Of a stretch of DNA of 64,000 nucleotides, positions 1 to 11,391 are shown one piece after another. How positions within the stretch are numbered: position 1 is the first letter of the stretch; every line of letters starts with the position of its first letter. A model generated the notes under the pieces. It was not told the origin of the DNA. It saw nothing but the letters and a program-made list of their open reading frames with translations, and did no database searches. Source of the stretch: Pezicula radicicola. Lineage: Eukaryota; Ascomycota; Leotiomycetes; Helotiales; Dermateaceae. Both the position numbers and the translations under genes were made by a program. The stretch spans positions 124,001 to 188,000 of the forward strand of contig PDUO01000001.1 of the NCBI GenBank assembly GCA_003008705.1. Direction: 5' to 3'.

Positions 1-1164
1 ATCAGTGCTATTGATTTGCTGATTCGTGACTCGAGTTCGAAACGGCAGATCTTCCGTCGTGCTTCCTTCCCCGTGGTCATCCTGTTGAGCGAAGTCATCG
101 GTCGACGTGCTGAGCTTCGAGCCGTGCTCCGACTGCCGTGGGACAGTGGTATTACTCCGCTGCGTGGAGTCTAGTGATCTATCGGAATGGTCACGGAGGG
201 AAATGAAGTGGAATCTCTTTCGCCGCTTCATGCGAGATTGAGTCACTATCCCATCAGCCTCGCCATCATGAAGATATTTTCGTTGGCTCTGAGAAGCATT
301 TTTCAGTGTCCAGGTGCCCTTGGGATCGCCTGTAAATCCATGGACAAAGACGATACTGTAGCCCTGTTAGTTGCACAATATTTCCGCTAGAGCAAGGAAG
401 CAATGCCGGCTGGTAACAGCTTACTCGATGACTGGCTTCGGAGGTTCAAAGAGAACAGTAAGACCGTGAGTGTTCACGAGCTGGTCCCGCCACTGAGAAT
501 CCATAATGCGGAACGATTGTCGCAAGGGAGACGGTCTCTTTGGGAGCGACTGCACCGCTATTCTAGCTAGAACATGTGTAGGATAAACCACGATGACATG
601 GATTGAGGGCTTCCAATACGGCTAGTCAGCGATGGATCGACCGTAGTATTCAGCCGTAGGAAGTCGTTGCTAAACAATGGCTCAGACTGATGTTGACCTG
701 CCTTCGACTCTCAACAAGGTCGGTACGAATCGTACTCTACGATGAAGCTTGAAGGAAGTTGAAAAGCTGGGAGCTCTCGTTAACGCCCGATGTGTGAGGC
801 TGAGCGCGCTAGAACTGTAGTCCTGCAATGGCACCCTATGGCGCCAGGCATCTTCACTTTCAGGGTATGAGTACCACGTGCGCGTTCGAACACAGTTAGG
901 AGACAAGAAAGTTGAGCTTGCTAAAGTACATTATTGTTGGGTGTGCGCTTTATGTTTCTAAGGCGGGTGCCATACGGTACTCAATATCTACGATATAAAC
1001 TTAAATTTATGCAAGCAGCCGCGTTGTGAACAGGCAGCAAACACTAGCCGTGTCTGGTATTAGCCTTACTCAAATTCCCTATCACACGTGAACACCCTGA
1101 CCATTTGAACTATTTAGGAAATGTCACGAACAGACGGGTTGGATAATAAGCTCGTGGGGTCCGG
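1..1164. other. No intact gene; upstream of HET remnant
   Basis: No convincing coding sequence is visible. Short open frames on both strands show no family motif. A HET-domain gene would normally extend several hundred bases upstream of the fragment that starts near 1165. This stretch may therefore contain the decayed N-terminal half, but I cannot recognise the usual YxALSYCWG-type motif here. Confidence 0.4.
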
Positions 1165-2179
1165 ATGCATTTACGGGGATGGGTTTTCCAAGAGCGGATT
1201 TTATCACGACGAATGGTTCACTACACCACTGGAAAGATAATCTTTCAGTGTCAATCTTGCGGGTCTGCGACAGAATGCATCGAACAAATAACCTATCCTG
1301 ACTTTGACTACGATAATTGCAACGAGTACCGAAATGCTACTCCAGGCTCGTCCCTAAGCGAGCGAGCAGAGCAAAGAATGATGACTTTCGACGGGATTTC
1401 TTCGAGTGACCCCATGGCTAGTTGGCGTGACCTCGTGTACCAATTCTCCGCTTTACCTCTAACGTTTCGCAACAGAGGCACATTGGCGGCGATGGCAGGG
1501 ATAGCGCGCTGGATCCAAATTGTGCTTTCAAAAGGCCGACAACACAAGTCAATTGGAGGATAATCAAAAGGGCGCAAGTTCAAAATATATTTCGGGCTTG
1601 TGGTTCCATGATATTGTCAGACAATTAGTTTGGCAAGTCCGGTATCCTTTGGAGGCTCGGTATGCTGGAAATGACGGTCCCTCCTAGTCCTGGGCCTCAT
1701 TAGATTGTGAAGTATTTTGGCCGTCTCAAATTCCAAAGCAGTTAGTTGGTGATATAACTGTCAATATGGCCACCTTTGTGCCGCATGAGGTTCCCAGGCT
1801 ATCGTATAGACATGCAAAATGTAATGTCCTCAACCCACTCCCACCAACTAGAAGGGCAGGTATAGTCGACGATTTAACTTCGTCGAGGAACAAGAGACAG
1901 TCAATGTCAGAGAATGCCCCCAAACTGATAACGGTGGTTGATCTATTGCCATTGGCTACACCCCACGAGCTTATTACTTTCACCCCAACAATTCAAGTGC
2001 AGGGAAAGCTCCGTCTAGTTTCAAAAGTCGACACATTCTTACCTAGAGTGGAGAGGGATTCGATGAAATGGCGTTGTAGCCTGGATGAACCTGATTATCT
2101 AGAACAATGCCATGGTATATGTTACTACACCTCGTGTCACGAGGGGATGGAGAGTAGTCATTTCTGCTTCCCTCCTTAG
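1165..2179 (+). pseudogene. HET-domain (heterokaryon incompatibility) protein remnant
   Basis: HET-domain proteins trigger cell death when incompatible fungal strains fuse. Three family hallmarks are visible in order. The first is LRGWVFQERILSRRMVHYT near 1168-1225. The second is WFHDIVRQLVWQVRYPLEAR near 1605-1660. The third is the PSWSWAS motif, here interrupted as PS-stop-SWASLDCEV, with TAG at 1685-1687. A C-terminal stretch with MKWRCSLDEPD follows near 2060-2090. The first block is in a different frame from the other two and ends at TAA 1561-1563, so at least one frameshift and one nonsense change separate them. The Trp-to-TAG change fits a G-to-A transition, as in repeat-induced point mutation. 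The gene cannot make a full HET protein. The family assignment is by motif only. Confidence 0.75.
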
Positions 2180-2439
2180 AAAGTAATAATGAGGATTAGA
2201 GAGGTAGTTTTCCGAATGATGTTAGGTGTCCTAAAGCAGTCACCTTTGCCATCAAGTAGGCGAGCGCTAAAGCAGCGCGAGTTTGCCATCTGCTCGTTAA
2301 ATATATCTTTTAATATAAACACTAAATATCTTAGATATATACTTACTTCTTAAATAACATAAAACTAAAACAGCACACAAAACTACTATAGTAATCTTCT
2401 ACCTTCATTCTCCAAAATAAGTAGAATACGCAAACTTTT

Positions 2440-3563
2440 ATAAAAATTCGTCTAGTACCTACGAAGTGAATACTCTTAAAATCCCATCCGATCTGCGAAT
2501 AGAGCTCCAAGAAGAGTACAGAAGAAATTCCAGATCTGCATACCTCCGTTGATTCCTGTCTAGCTGTTCGTACTAGTAATACCGATACTATCGAGGATAG
2601 GTGAGAAGTAATAGCACATAGCATCTTGACCATTCCAGAGCGTCAAAAGTACAACCGCGATGCAGATTCCGAAACGTTTACAGTTTGCTCGGGATTTTAG
2701 GAGTTGAGTCCAGATCATGGCCTTACTTTCGTTGTCCTGTAGCCGCGATCTCTTTGATTTCAAAGTCGACGAGCTGATCTGATGATGAACCGTTTGCATG
2801 GTAGGTTGAGAGAACTTGACGGGCTTGATCCGAATTTCCTTGGGAGTAGAGCCATCGAGGGGATTCCGGGATGAAGGGAAGACAACAAACGACTAGTAAA
2901 CCAGGAACTCCTTGAATAAGCGAAGGGATTCGTTAAGACCACGACGAGTTTTCATGACCAGTTCCAAAACATGTCTATGCGGCGATGATTGATCCGACAT
3001 ACCAAAGCACGTTGAACTTTGTTTTTTCTTTCAAGGTTAGTTGGTTTAAATAGAAATATGGGATAGATTCGCACAAACCATAAACGCAACTGTACCACGC
3101 ATACAAGGATGAGCAATCTCGTTAATCAAGCTTGGTCCAGCGCGGCAAGTGAAGCTGATACCGAAACCAATTATTAAGCGACCAACAATGAACATATTCG
3201 AGTTCTGGGCCGCACATTGAATGATAGCTCCAGCAATACAGAGGCAGGAACCTAGTAGTATAGCTGCACGTTGTCTAAACCGATCGGTCACTAGTGGGGC
3301 AACGAAAGCACCTCCAAAGCCTCCTATAAACACCGTTGTTGAGATGAGACCAATCTTGGAAGGGTTTGGATTTCCCATATCTGCCATCTGTTAGCCGGGA
3401 CGGGCCATGGTTGGAGCTCTGGGGTTTTCCTACCTCGCAACCAAGGATCCATTGCCTGAAAACTGCCAACGATGCTCTCGTCATAACCTACCGTCATCTA
3501 AGTGATTAAGATACAGGCCTGCAATAGTATCAGACGTCGTAAACTAGGAACACGCTACTACTG
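2440..3563 (-). pseudogene. MFS sugar transporter (lactose permease/hexose type), decayed
   Basis: This is a remnant of a 12-helix sugar/H+ symporter of the plasma membrane. Family motifs read in order on the minus strand: MTVGYDESIVGSFQAMDPWL, an intron with its acceptor at ATGGCAG, then MGNPNPSKIGL, RLIIGFGISF, PSLINEIAHPCMRGT, FIPESPRWLYSQG, VLSTYHANGSSSDQ, TLWNGQDAMCYYFSPIL and TGINGGMQIWNF. Damage includes TAG codons at 3555-3560 and 3498-3500 (the latter in ITQMT, where Gln is expected). Another TAG at 2560-2562 stands before TGINGG. A frameshift lies near 2738-2745 just before DNESKAM. Similarity is lost after ADRMG, so helices 7-12 are gone. It lies just downstream of a similarly decayed Zn2Cys6 regulator on the same strand, so the two may once have formed a sugar-use pair. 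Confidence 0.85.
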
Positions 3564-3989
3564 GGGATTGGTGTTGTTTTGGAGTGTCAATGCCGTTACT
3601 GGCTCATTTACAATTGCTAGAGTCATGTTGCAATTTCGTTTTGGTAAGACGGAGATGTTCGCTTAAGTTACTGTGTCGCTAACGTTGCCGAGCAGGTTCT
3701 GGTGAATCATAAAATGATCTGATCGTTGCAAAAAAGCAAGCCTAGTATATATAAGCTTAGGAAGATTTGGGACCGGGAGGAACCATATGTGTATCATTAG
3801 TTAGAGCAGATGACCGGGCCAAGATGGTTTTCCAATTCTCGAAAACTGATTGACTGGAACTCACCAGGGCGCGCGAGATTGCGGGTGAGTTTACTCAAGC
3901 GAAAACCCTCCCACTCTTGATCGCTGTTTGGTATTAGTCTGTTATATGAATAAGAGAACGGCCTTCAAATATCAGTAGAGTTTTCAAGA
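3564..3989. other. Gap between two decayed genes; no gene seen
   Basis: The segment separates the transporter remnant from the regulator remnant. No family motif is visible in any frame. It probably held the transporter promoter and the 3' end of the regulator gene. Confidence 0.4.
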
Positions 3990-4984
3990 TCGAACCTGAA
4001 TACTTACACCCAGAAAACTAAAATATACAGCAAGCCATGGTGAGTTAGATGTACCGTTGCAAGACTAATGACCATTCTCCCAAAATTCAATGTATTCTGC
4101 TTCAAAAGTTGGATGATGGAGGGCACAGTGAATCCACGACGTCCATATTTTACCATATGACAATAAAATGGAGGCACACGCGGAACTTAGCCTTGTGGAA
4201 ACCATCAACTTTGCATCGTAGAAGATAAAGCGGTATAAGAAAGAGAGGCCCAAGAGCAGCAAACATGCTCTTGAGTTAAGAGTTATGAACCAAATAATCT
4301 ATAGACATATTAAGTAATTGATAACCTACATATGATATTTTCTTTTGTAACAGTATTAGTGCCGTTGGTGTTCTTGACTGCTTCAAAAAGATATTTCTCA
4401 AAGCTTTCGGTGATGTTTCGTCCTGCCTTGTAGGTTGAAATTACCGCGCTCAAGCTAAGCAATGATACTTCAAGGTACAGGTATCGCAAGAGAACATATG
4501 AACCCTCGAGCACAATGGTGGTTATTTGAGTGAGAGTCTGAATTGTCTGATTCTGAAAAAATGAGTGGGAGGCAGTAGGCCTTTATATACAGAAGCTGAG
4601 CATCAATTCGAGCCTGATTTCCATACAAAATAAGGCATTCCGGATGTGACGGCATTGCGCGTAAAGCGCTACAATAGAAAACAAAGTTGTTGAGCAAAAG
4701 GCCCGAAAAAGACGAAACAATTATGGCCAGAATGAGGATATACTAACGCGTGACAAAAATGGGCCACAATGGCTGACAGAACATGAACATACGAATCAGC
4801 GATAATATGTCCCTTAACCTTCACAACCTCTCTTGTACAATCACTTTCTTGTCCATGATTGATACATTGTTGACAAGGTATCTTTTTGTTGCATTTTCCT
4901 CCTTCGCTTTGTACAACTGATACAGCTTCGAGGTGTACGCTGTGTTGTCCTAATTGAAACACTGCCTTCTTTCGATACCTGCAT
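3990..4984 (-). pseudogene. Zn(II)2Cys6 transcription factor, frameshifted
   Basis: This is a remnant of a fungal binuclear zinc-cluster regulator. A start ATG at 4982-4984 leads into RTPRSCISCTKRRRK. The reading frame then has to shift by one base within an AAAA run (4893-4896) to continue as KCNKKIPCQQCINHGQESDC. Joined this way, the spacing is C-x2-C-x6-C-x5-C-x2-C-x8-C, a good zinc cluster, followed by TREVVKVKG. Further on, WIHCALHHPTFEAEYIEFWE (about 4080-4140) matches the middle-homology region of these regulators. It is followed by a TAG after NGH where Gln would suit, then SPWLAVYFSFLGV. The part in between is broken in several frames. The frameshift sits in a homopolymer and alone could be a base-calling slip, but the extra stop and broken middle argue for true decay. 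Confidence 0.75.
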
Positions 4985-5357
4985 TTTGATTGTGAACTAT
5001 CTTGCGATTGAAGTCGAACTTATCAACACTCCTGCAAAGATAGTACTAGAAACGAACAGACGCATGCGTGTCTACGGAGTACTTTGGTGATGGAACCTGA
5101 AACAAAAAGAATGAAACAAAAAGAATGAACAAAAAGAAAGAAATAAAAGAAAGAAATAAACGAAAGAAGGAGCCATACAGAAGGCGGGGAGTCAATTCTT
5201 CAAAGAGAAGCGACAACGATAACCTTGCCTTTATACGTCCGTACCCCACATGTAACATATAAAGTACTTAAACTTACCTTCTCACCTCTTCACTTTACCT
5301 CTTCATCTCACAAATCAAATCCCATCATCTCCAAGTAATCCATTCAACATCACAAAA
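4985..5357. other. Upstream region of MYND gene
   Basis: No gene is visible. It contains a purine-rich GAAA/GAATGAA-type simple repeat at about 5100-5170. A pyrimidine-rich leader (about 5280-5340) lies directly before the MYND start codon, as is common in fungal 5' leaders. Confidence 0.4.
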
Positions 5358-6050
5358 ATGGCCGACACATCAGATCTCAGCTGTGCCACATGTCATAAAC
5401 CCCAAAGCACACTCCCCCAACAACTCAAACGCTGCGCCAAATGTCAAACCACTCTCTACTGCTCCCGAGAATGTCAGAAGAGCGATTGGAAAAAACATAA
5501 ACGTAACTGTGCTCCTCAAGCTGCATCGGCATCGGCATCAGCATCGGCATCACGTGAGCAACAAGTACCACCTACTCAAGGACGAGGAAGACAGCCACAA
5601 GGACAAGGACGACACAACCCAGGCTTCGAATCAATCACAGCCCTCCTAGACTCAACAGGCCAGTCAGAATCACTATCCAAACTCCCCAAAGAAAAAGTCT
5701 ACTACCGCCTCATCGATTGTTTCCGCATGAGATGTGAAGACGAATATAAATTCGCAGGCAAAAACATGGGAATCTATGACATCGATTCCAACAACGCGTT
5801 ACCTGACTTCCGCAAATTTTTAGATCTTGCTGAGTCAAGAAATGGGATTTTGCCTGATTGGTGGAATGCTGAGAAGAGGGCGGAATGTGAGAGGGTTGCT
5901 GTGAGTCCTATGTTTGGGAAGGAGATGGCTGAGGGACATATTAATACTACTACTGAGAAGGGGGAGATTATTGAGCATTATGATGATGATTCTATGCCGA
6001 TGATGTTGAGAATTCTTGGGGAGAAGATTTATGGGAGGGGGTTTATGTGA
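5358..6050 (+). CDS. MYND-type zinc finger protein
   Basis: A single-exon protein of 230 residues. The N-terminal MYND finger spans about residues 9-51, with the pairs CATC, CAKC and CSREC followed by a Cys/His end (KKHKRNC). MYND fingers bind proline-rich partner peptides; no enzyme domain accompanies it here. Residues about 54-64 are an Ala-Ser run (SASASASAS) encoded by a GCATCG repeat near 5525-5552, which is likely to vary in length between strains. The C-terminal 140 residues (from FESITALLD to the end) form a region that I recall from other small fungal MYND proteins, with conserved-looking IYDIDSNNALPDFRKFLDLAE and DWWNAEKRAEC. The start is the first ATG after a pyrimidine-rich leader. 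Partner and pathway are unknown. Confidence 0.85.
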   Translation: MADTSDLSCATCHKPQSTLPQQLKRCAKCQTTLYCSRECQKSDWKKHKRNCAPQAASASASASASREQQVPPTQGRGRQPQGQGRHNPGFESITALLDSTGQSESLSKLPKEKVYYRLIDCFRMRCEDEYKFAGKNMGIYDIDSNNALPDFRKFLDLAESRNGILPDWWNAEKRAECERVAVSPMFGKEMAEGHINTTTEKGEIIEHYDDDSMPMMLRILGEKIYGRGFM

Positions 6051-6687
6051 TGTGGTCTTGGATAGAGTGAAGGGAGTATTTGGGGAGTTAAGAACAGCAC
6101 GTGAGTTGCGTGGTATTTGACAATATTGGCAAGTCAGAAAAGTTCAGGAAGTGGTATTAGTGGTTAAGAAAGGAATCAAAAGGTTGTACGGTTATGCAGC
6201 AATGTTATCTAGCTGGCAAAAGCAAGGGAACTGTATAGTATTAAGAGCTTTCTACCCTTTCTGCTTCGAATACATTGTGTGCATTTAGCTCAAAGCACTA
6301 AAACCATCAGTCTTAACCAGTGAGAAAGTAGTCAAATACTGCAGCTCTTAATTAGATCAAATGAGTGTGTTATTTATATTTTCCTATGTTTTTCTTACGT
6401 TTTTCTTATGTTTTAGTATATTCAATACTGTAAACTTTATATCATCCACATTTCTCTTTTCTTTCCTCCCCTTCTCTTCCGTTTCAATATCCAACATCAA
6501 TACCACCTCAACACCCATTTATATTAAATAATTACAAATAATGGTATCTAATATCTCCCCAACCAAACCAAATCAGTGAATCCGAGACTGCTTCCCATTG
6601 AAGAAAGCCCTATCGACTTTCATGTTTCAATAAAAAGAAACAACATCTCGTCTAATCCACTATAAACACCATCCACCGGAATCCACC
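6051..6687. other. Convergent 3' intergenic region; no gene seen
   Basis: This lies between the 3' ends of the MYND gene (+) and the CFEM gene (-). It is AT-rich around 6350-6550, with TTTTCTTA-type repeats. It presumably holds both polyadenylation regions. Confidence 0.4.
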
Positions 6688-7518
6688 CTACAAAACCAAC
6701 GCAATAGCCAAACCCCCCACAACACCAACCAACCCCTTAGCCCCATTCAAATCCCTGATCCCTCCAGCAGCAGCACCAGTACTAACAGTCAAAGGAGAAC
6801 TAGTGGTCCTAGTAGCAGTAGCAGTAGCAGTAGCAGTAGTAGAAACCGCCGAAGTAACAGCTGAAGTAGCAGATGTAGTTTTACTAGAAATGAAAGAGCC
6901 AGAAGTAGTAAAAGAACCACCCTCTATTGAAGAAACGAAGGATCCTACAGGTGAAGTGGCGACTGATGTTGAGGTTTTAAGTGGTACACTGGTGGTTGCT
7001 GCTGCTGCTGTTGTTGTGCTTGCTGAAGCGGAACGGGCTTCTAGAACGCAGATTTCTGCTGTTACTGATTGGACTTCTGGATTGGGGTTGTTAGTATTGT
7101 AATTTGTATTTGGAGGTTTTGATCTCGTGATTTTGAATTGGACTTTTGAATTGGGGAAGGCAATTCGGGAAGGAGAAGCGGGAACTTACTTAGGATGTCT
7201 GCTGTATCGGTACAGGCTTGTACGATACAAGGAGTTGCGGTTTTGGTGATTGCATCTTTTGCACTACCGCATTGACCTGGTTCTTATTAGTGTTGATCGA
7301 TTGATAGTTTGAAGGCATTGAATTAGGAATTAAGAACAAAAAAATAGAGAAAGGTTGTACTAACATGCGAAGTCTGAGGCAGCGCATCCAGCAGCTATTG
7401 CAGCTGTTGTGAGACATATTAAGGCGCATGTCGGTAGCTGAGATATTTCATCTGCGATACTCTGTGTATAGGCTACAGTAGCCAAAACAGAGACGATGAA
7501 AGCGGTATTGAGTTTCAT
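6688..7518 (-). CDS. CFEM-domain GPI-anchored cell-surface protein
   Basis: CFEM proteins are small fungal surface or secreted proteins; some bind haem and some act in host interaction. Three exons join cleanly (7365-7518, 7190-7276, 6688-7076) to 209 residues. A signal peptide (MKLNTAFIVSVLATVAYTQS) is followed by all eight CFEM cysteines: CALIC, GC, the pair in FACQC (spanning the first intron), PC, AC and IC. An Asp lies in the ASDFAC segment, where haem-binding members carry their axial ligand. A Ser/Thr/Ala-rich stalk follows, encoding Ala-Thr repeats from a GTAGCA repeat near 6810-6840. The end is a hydrophobic tail (VVGGLAIALVL) typical of GPI attachment. The start is the first ATG that gives a signal peptide. 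Confidence 0.9.
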
Positions 7519-10052
7519 CTTTTCTCTTTTTCTTTTTTCCTTCAATGGCTACGAGGTTGTGATCTGATCGTAGGGTGGGGACTTTCTCCTCCTCTGTCCC
7601 CTACATACACAACCCGTATTCGAACCTGAAATCCTTTGATATACCGTATGTGTCGATTGTTTCCTTTCGTTCCTCCGTAACGAGTGTGACAGACGATTGA
7701 TTTGAAAAATTGACGTGACGACTTACGGACTGACGGCTGGAGGTTGGAGGCTGCATGCAAGAAAGGCGGGTACTACGTCTTTAAAAGAAAGGTAAGTAAT
7801 ACCCCTCGACCCATGAACCATATTTGGGTGATTCCGAACTTGATTTCGGTGGGGAACCCTGGCAAAAAAACAATATTACTCGTGATGCAGAGGTTTGGTT
7901 ACTTACAGTGACATGGTTGGGTAAGGATTAGTGCCTCCGAGATGCATCAACATGGATGGCTCTCTCGGTTAATCTCCTCTTCCCAGTTCTTCTCCAATCC
8001 CCAGGCTCGTATGGATTATATGTCATGTTACCACTATCGATTCTACCTCGGTCGGCGTTGTGGCTAAACCAAACTAATCTTGGTAAAGTTACTTGGTGAT
8101 CTACAATCAGTTGAATCGGAGTTTCCCCTCAACGTTCGTAAAGCTTAGTCTTTGTCCCGGTTTTCTTGGAGGAGAGCACCAGACGCTTGGAAGTTTGTTA
8201 TTCGTTGATTGTTTATTCTTTGTTCTTTTGGTGCCGAGACAAAAGGTAGGTTTTTATTGTAAAATAGATCGTTTAGGCCCGATTGAATGGGGAGCCTTTA
8301 TTTATTGTGCCGTACAATTATTATCGAGGTCTCACTTTATCTGCGCAGATATTCTCGTGTGGCAAACTTGTTTAAATTTATTCTTAGGACAGGACTACGA
8401 AAGGTACCTTGGTACGGGAGAGGTATCTCACCACTTGCCTTATTCGGATTACCGTCCTCTCTTACTAGTCTGGCTGTTCCGCAAGGTACATACAACACCT
8501 GTAATCATGATCACATCCTTCTGTGCCTGATTTCGTGCCCTAGAAAACCAACAGAACTCAATTGCAGTGCTCAAAAAAAGGCAATCGATAAAAGTTGATA
8601 ATTCTAGTATAGTAAGTAAGAAATAAAGCAATATAAATTAATGAGATTCCACAAGATAAACGAAGCAAGAACAATTTCCCTCAACTCCAACTTCTAGACC
8701 CCAGGATTTTGTGGGGAACCCATCCGTGCCATCATCCCGTCCCCATCTCCACACTATAGCGATGGACATCCAAGCTCTCACCTCCATCCCACCAATCAAA
8801 ACTCCCAAAGCGATCGCCAGCGACCTCCGAAAACATATGAAAACCTATGAAATCATGAGAAGCACATGAGAATTCGTCGGCATGCCGAGGCAGCATGTTC
8901 TTTTCTGGGCCAGGGATCCCAAGAATTAAAATGGTGCTGGTAAACCCTTTTGGATGGGATGACCTCAACCTGAACATGGATTATTTCAGCTTCTTTTCCT
9001 AAGTAAGTTGGTTGCGCCGATGCAATACTGGGGTTCTTCCTGTATGTGAGTGCGGGGGTGGCTGCTTGTCTTCTTTTCTTTTTCGGTTGTTGGTTGTGCG
9101 CCTTGAGTCGTCTTCTTTGCTCGGATTTTCACGGATTCCTATTCCTACGTGTGTTCTAGAGGATGAGATGGATATTATTCGCCAGTTTGCGAGATCTTAT
9201 GTTTTGTGACACTAACGAGTACGTGAGTACGTACGAAAGGCACGAGCACAAGTACAAGTACCGTACTTCCGTGCAAAATGACAAAGTTACTATCATATGG
9301 TGTTGCACAGATGTAGAAATATCTAGCCTATTGACAGAATATAGTATACAGTAGAGGGACGAAGGGTATCATACCATGATTACCTGTATTTATTGACTTA
9401 CCCAAGTCTCGAATTCGAAGAGTTCGACTCTACAGGACACAGTAGAATAGCGAACCGCTTCCCGTCAGGTTGGTTATGGTTGCGTTCCTGACTTGCGGCT
9501 ACACTTGCTGACATCCAAGCAGTCAGAATTTAGGACTTCAGACCAATCCCAATCTTACATACCTGTTCAAAGCCCAGCCACCTTGTTACTCTTAAACTAC
9601 GCATCTACTAGACCCTCTAATACGAAGTGTATTGAAGTACATCTTATTTGCTTGAGTCCAAGCCTCCAAGGGTACTAAATACGACTCATATTTTGAAACT
9701 TGATACACTCTTGTAAACAAGAAAGCGCAATTGGATGACACCCTCGTTTTGGATCAAGCATGGTGAGGTGTCTCTACTCAATGAAAGTTCAAAAGCCATA
9801 GTGCCACAGCTATATAACAAAGTGCTAACTCAAGCGCTTGGCCTGTTTTCCACGGCAATAAAAGCTAAGAATATAAGTAAGCTCTACTCTAATCGTATAC
9901 CATTCCTCTCTTCTACATCTATATCTATCACTACATCGTCTACCAAAGAAATCTACAAATTTAAACAACTAATCTATTCGTATCAATAATCTATCCCACA
10001 CTATCTTCCCCAACAAACAAACCAACCAACCACCCACGTCTTCATTTATCTC
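7519..10052. other. Long intergenic region; no gene supported
   Basis: Open frames here are short and show no recognisable motif on either strand. The longest are 8093-8530 on plus and 8732-8977 on minus. I see no tRNA-like cloverleaf. The segment nearest 7519 is the CFEM promoter. The segment nearest 10052 is the 3' flank of the thioesterase-like gene. Confidence 0.4.
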
Positions 10053-11391
10053 CTACACCAAGAAATCTCTAAATCTCCCCAACGCTGGCCTCTTACTGCC
10101 CGTAAACTCCTCCTGCAACCCATCAAGCGCGGCAAAGTGTTCCGCAAACTTAAGTCCCCTCTGATTCTCAGCTTCCACACGTTTCCAATCCCATTCCTCG
10201 CTTGTCTCCGCTCCAGACGTAGCATGTCCATTCCCTGTAGCGTGTCCGTTCTCTATAGCATGACCGTTCCCTATGGCATGACCGTTCCCTATGGCATGTC
10301 CGTTTTCAATTGGAAGTCCGTTCACACTACCGTTTTCGCTATCAGGGCGATGTAGAAATTCTAGCTCAGTATCTTCAGATGTAACCGATATTTCTGGTGC
10401 GAGTACCGGTATGGATTGAGTTGGAGGGTTTCCAGACATGGATGCCCACCCACCGGGTCGAGGTGGTAGCATATCTGAAGCTTGGAGAAGAACTTCCGGA
10501 TGAATAGTAAGTCTACCGAGCTTAATGACATATTTCGAAATAGCGCTCGCGAAGATATATTTCTGATCGACATCCTCTCCTCCTTCTGCCGGTTTCCCAA
10601 CCTTGGCTCCTTTCTTAACACTGTACTTGCCCGCACCACCGAACCAACTCCCATCTCCAAGGATATAGCTTTCAGGACGTACAGTTCCTGCCTTCACAAA
10701 ATGTGTCACGACGTATAGCCATTTTCGATCCCAGCACAATACTCGACTCCACATCTCATATGTCTCATAAGGTTTTATCTCCCTCTTAAAACTACAATTC
10801 ACAGCTCCCAACATGATTCCCCATGCGCCCTTAACAGGCTTCCCATCTTTGTCTCGCACTAACTTGTGCCGACCATTGTGGTGGAGTTTATCGATTCCGG
10901 GCTGTAGGAGTGCACAGACGAGGTGAGTGCGTGTTACATCTAGATCAGAGAAGTAGGTACTGTTGGATTTATGGAGGTTATAGTCGCATTCGGCCAATGG
11001 AGAATGTGAGCTTGTTATTACAGGTAGGAAGAGATTGTTTGGCTTGGATTCTTTGGAGGGGAATTGTGGAATGCTGAAGAGGCAGTGTTTAAGGATACCG
11101 TTAAAGACTCGGAACTGTGCAAAGATATATGGTCAGCGTTTGAGGTTTGTGTGAGGCTTGGTTGAGTGTGGTTGAGTGTGGTTGAGAGTTCTGACATACA
11201 TGCCATGCCCAAGGTACATTCTTGATATTTGCAAGCACGATCAGAAGGGCTACGATTCGAGACGTGCTTCCTGGACCGGTAAAAGCATTTACAAGAGCAG
11301 TGCGAATGTTGACTCTAGATGCGCCGGCGCTGAGAGCCAGCACTGTGGTAAAGGTTATAGATTTCAGTGGGAGTCGCGTTGCGGATGCCAT
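10053..11391 (-). CDS. Thioesterase-like (hotdog-fold, THEM6-type) protein
   Basis: Two exons (11200-11391 and 10053-11114) give 417 residues. The donor GTATGT and an acceptor ending CACAG join WAWH to FRVFNGILKHC without a frame break. The N-terminus has a hydrophobic stretch (VLALSAGA, then IVALLIVLANIKNVPWAWHF) that could be a membrane anchor. A hotdog-type thioesterase region follows: ECDYNLHKSNSTYFSDLDVTR resembles the active-site segment of 4HBT-like proteins, and YETYEMWSRVLCWDRKWLYV is the usual strand pair. Such proteins hydrolyse acyl-thioesters, but the substrate is unknown. The C-terminal third carries a hexapeptide array of the form NGHAxG/E (about 10230-10315). The MAECDY start within exon 2 is only an internal Met-like codon and would remove the N-terminal domain. 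Confidence 0.75.
10230..10315 (-). repeat. 18-bp coding tandem repeat (NGHAxx hexapeptides)
   Basis: About five units of 18 bp encode ENGHAI, GNGHAI, GNGHAI, ENGHAT and GNGHAT in the thioesterase-like protein. The unit length keeps frame, so copy number can change without breaking the gene. The segment is likely disordered and His-rich. Confidence 0.8.

Noticed and set aside
8732..8977. 81-residue minus-strand frame
   Set aside because: No motif, no signal peptide, no splice partner.
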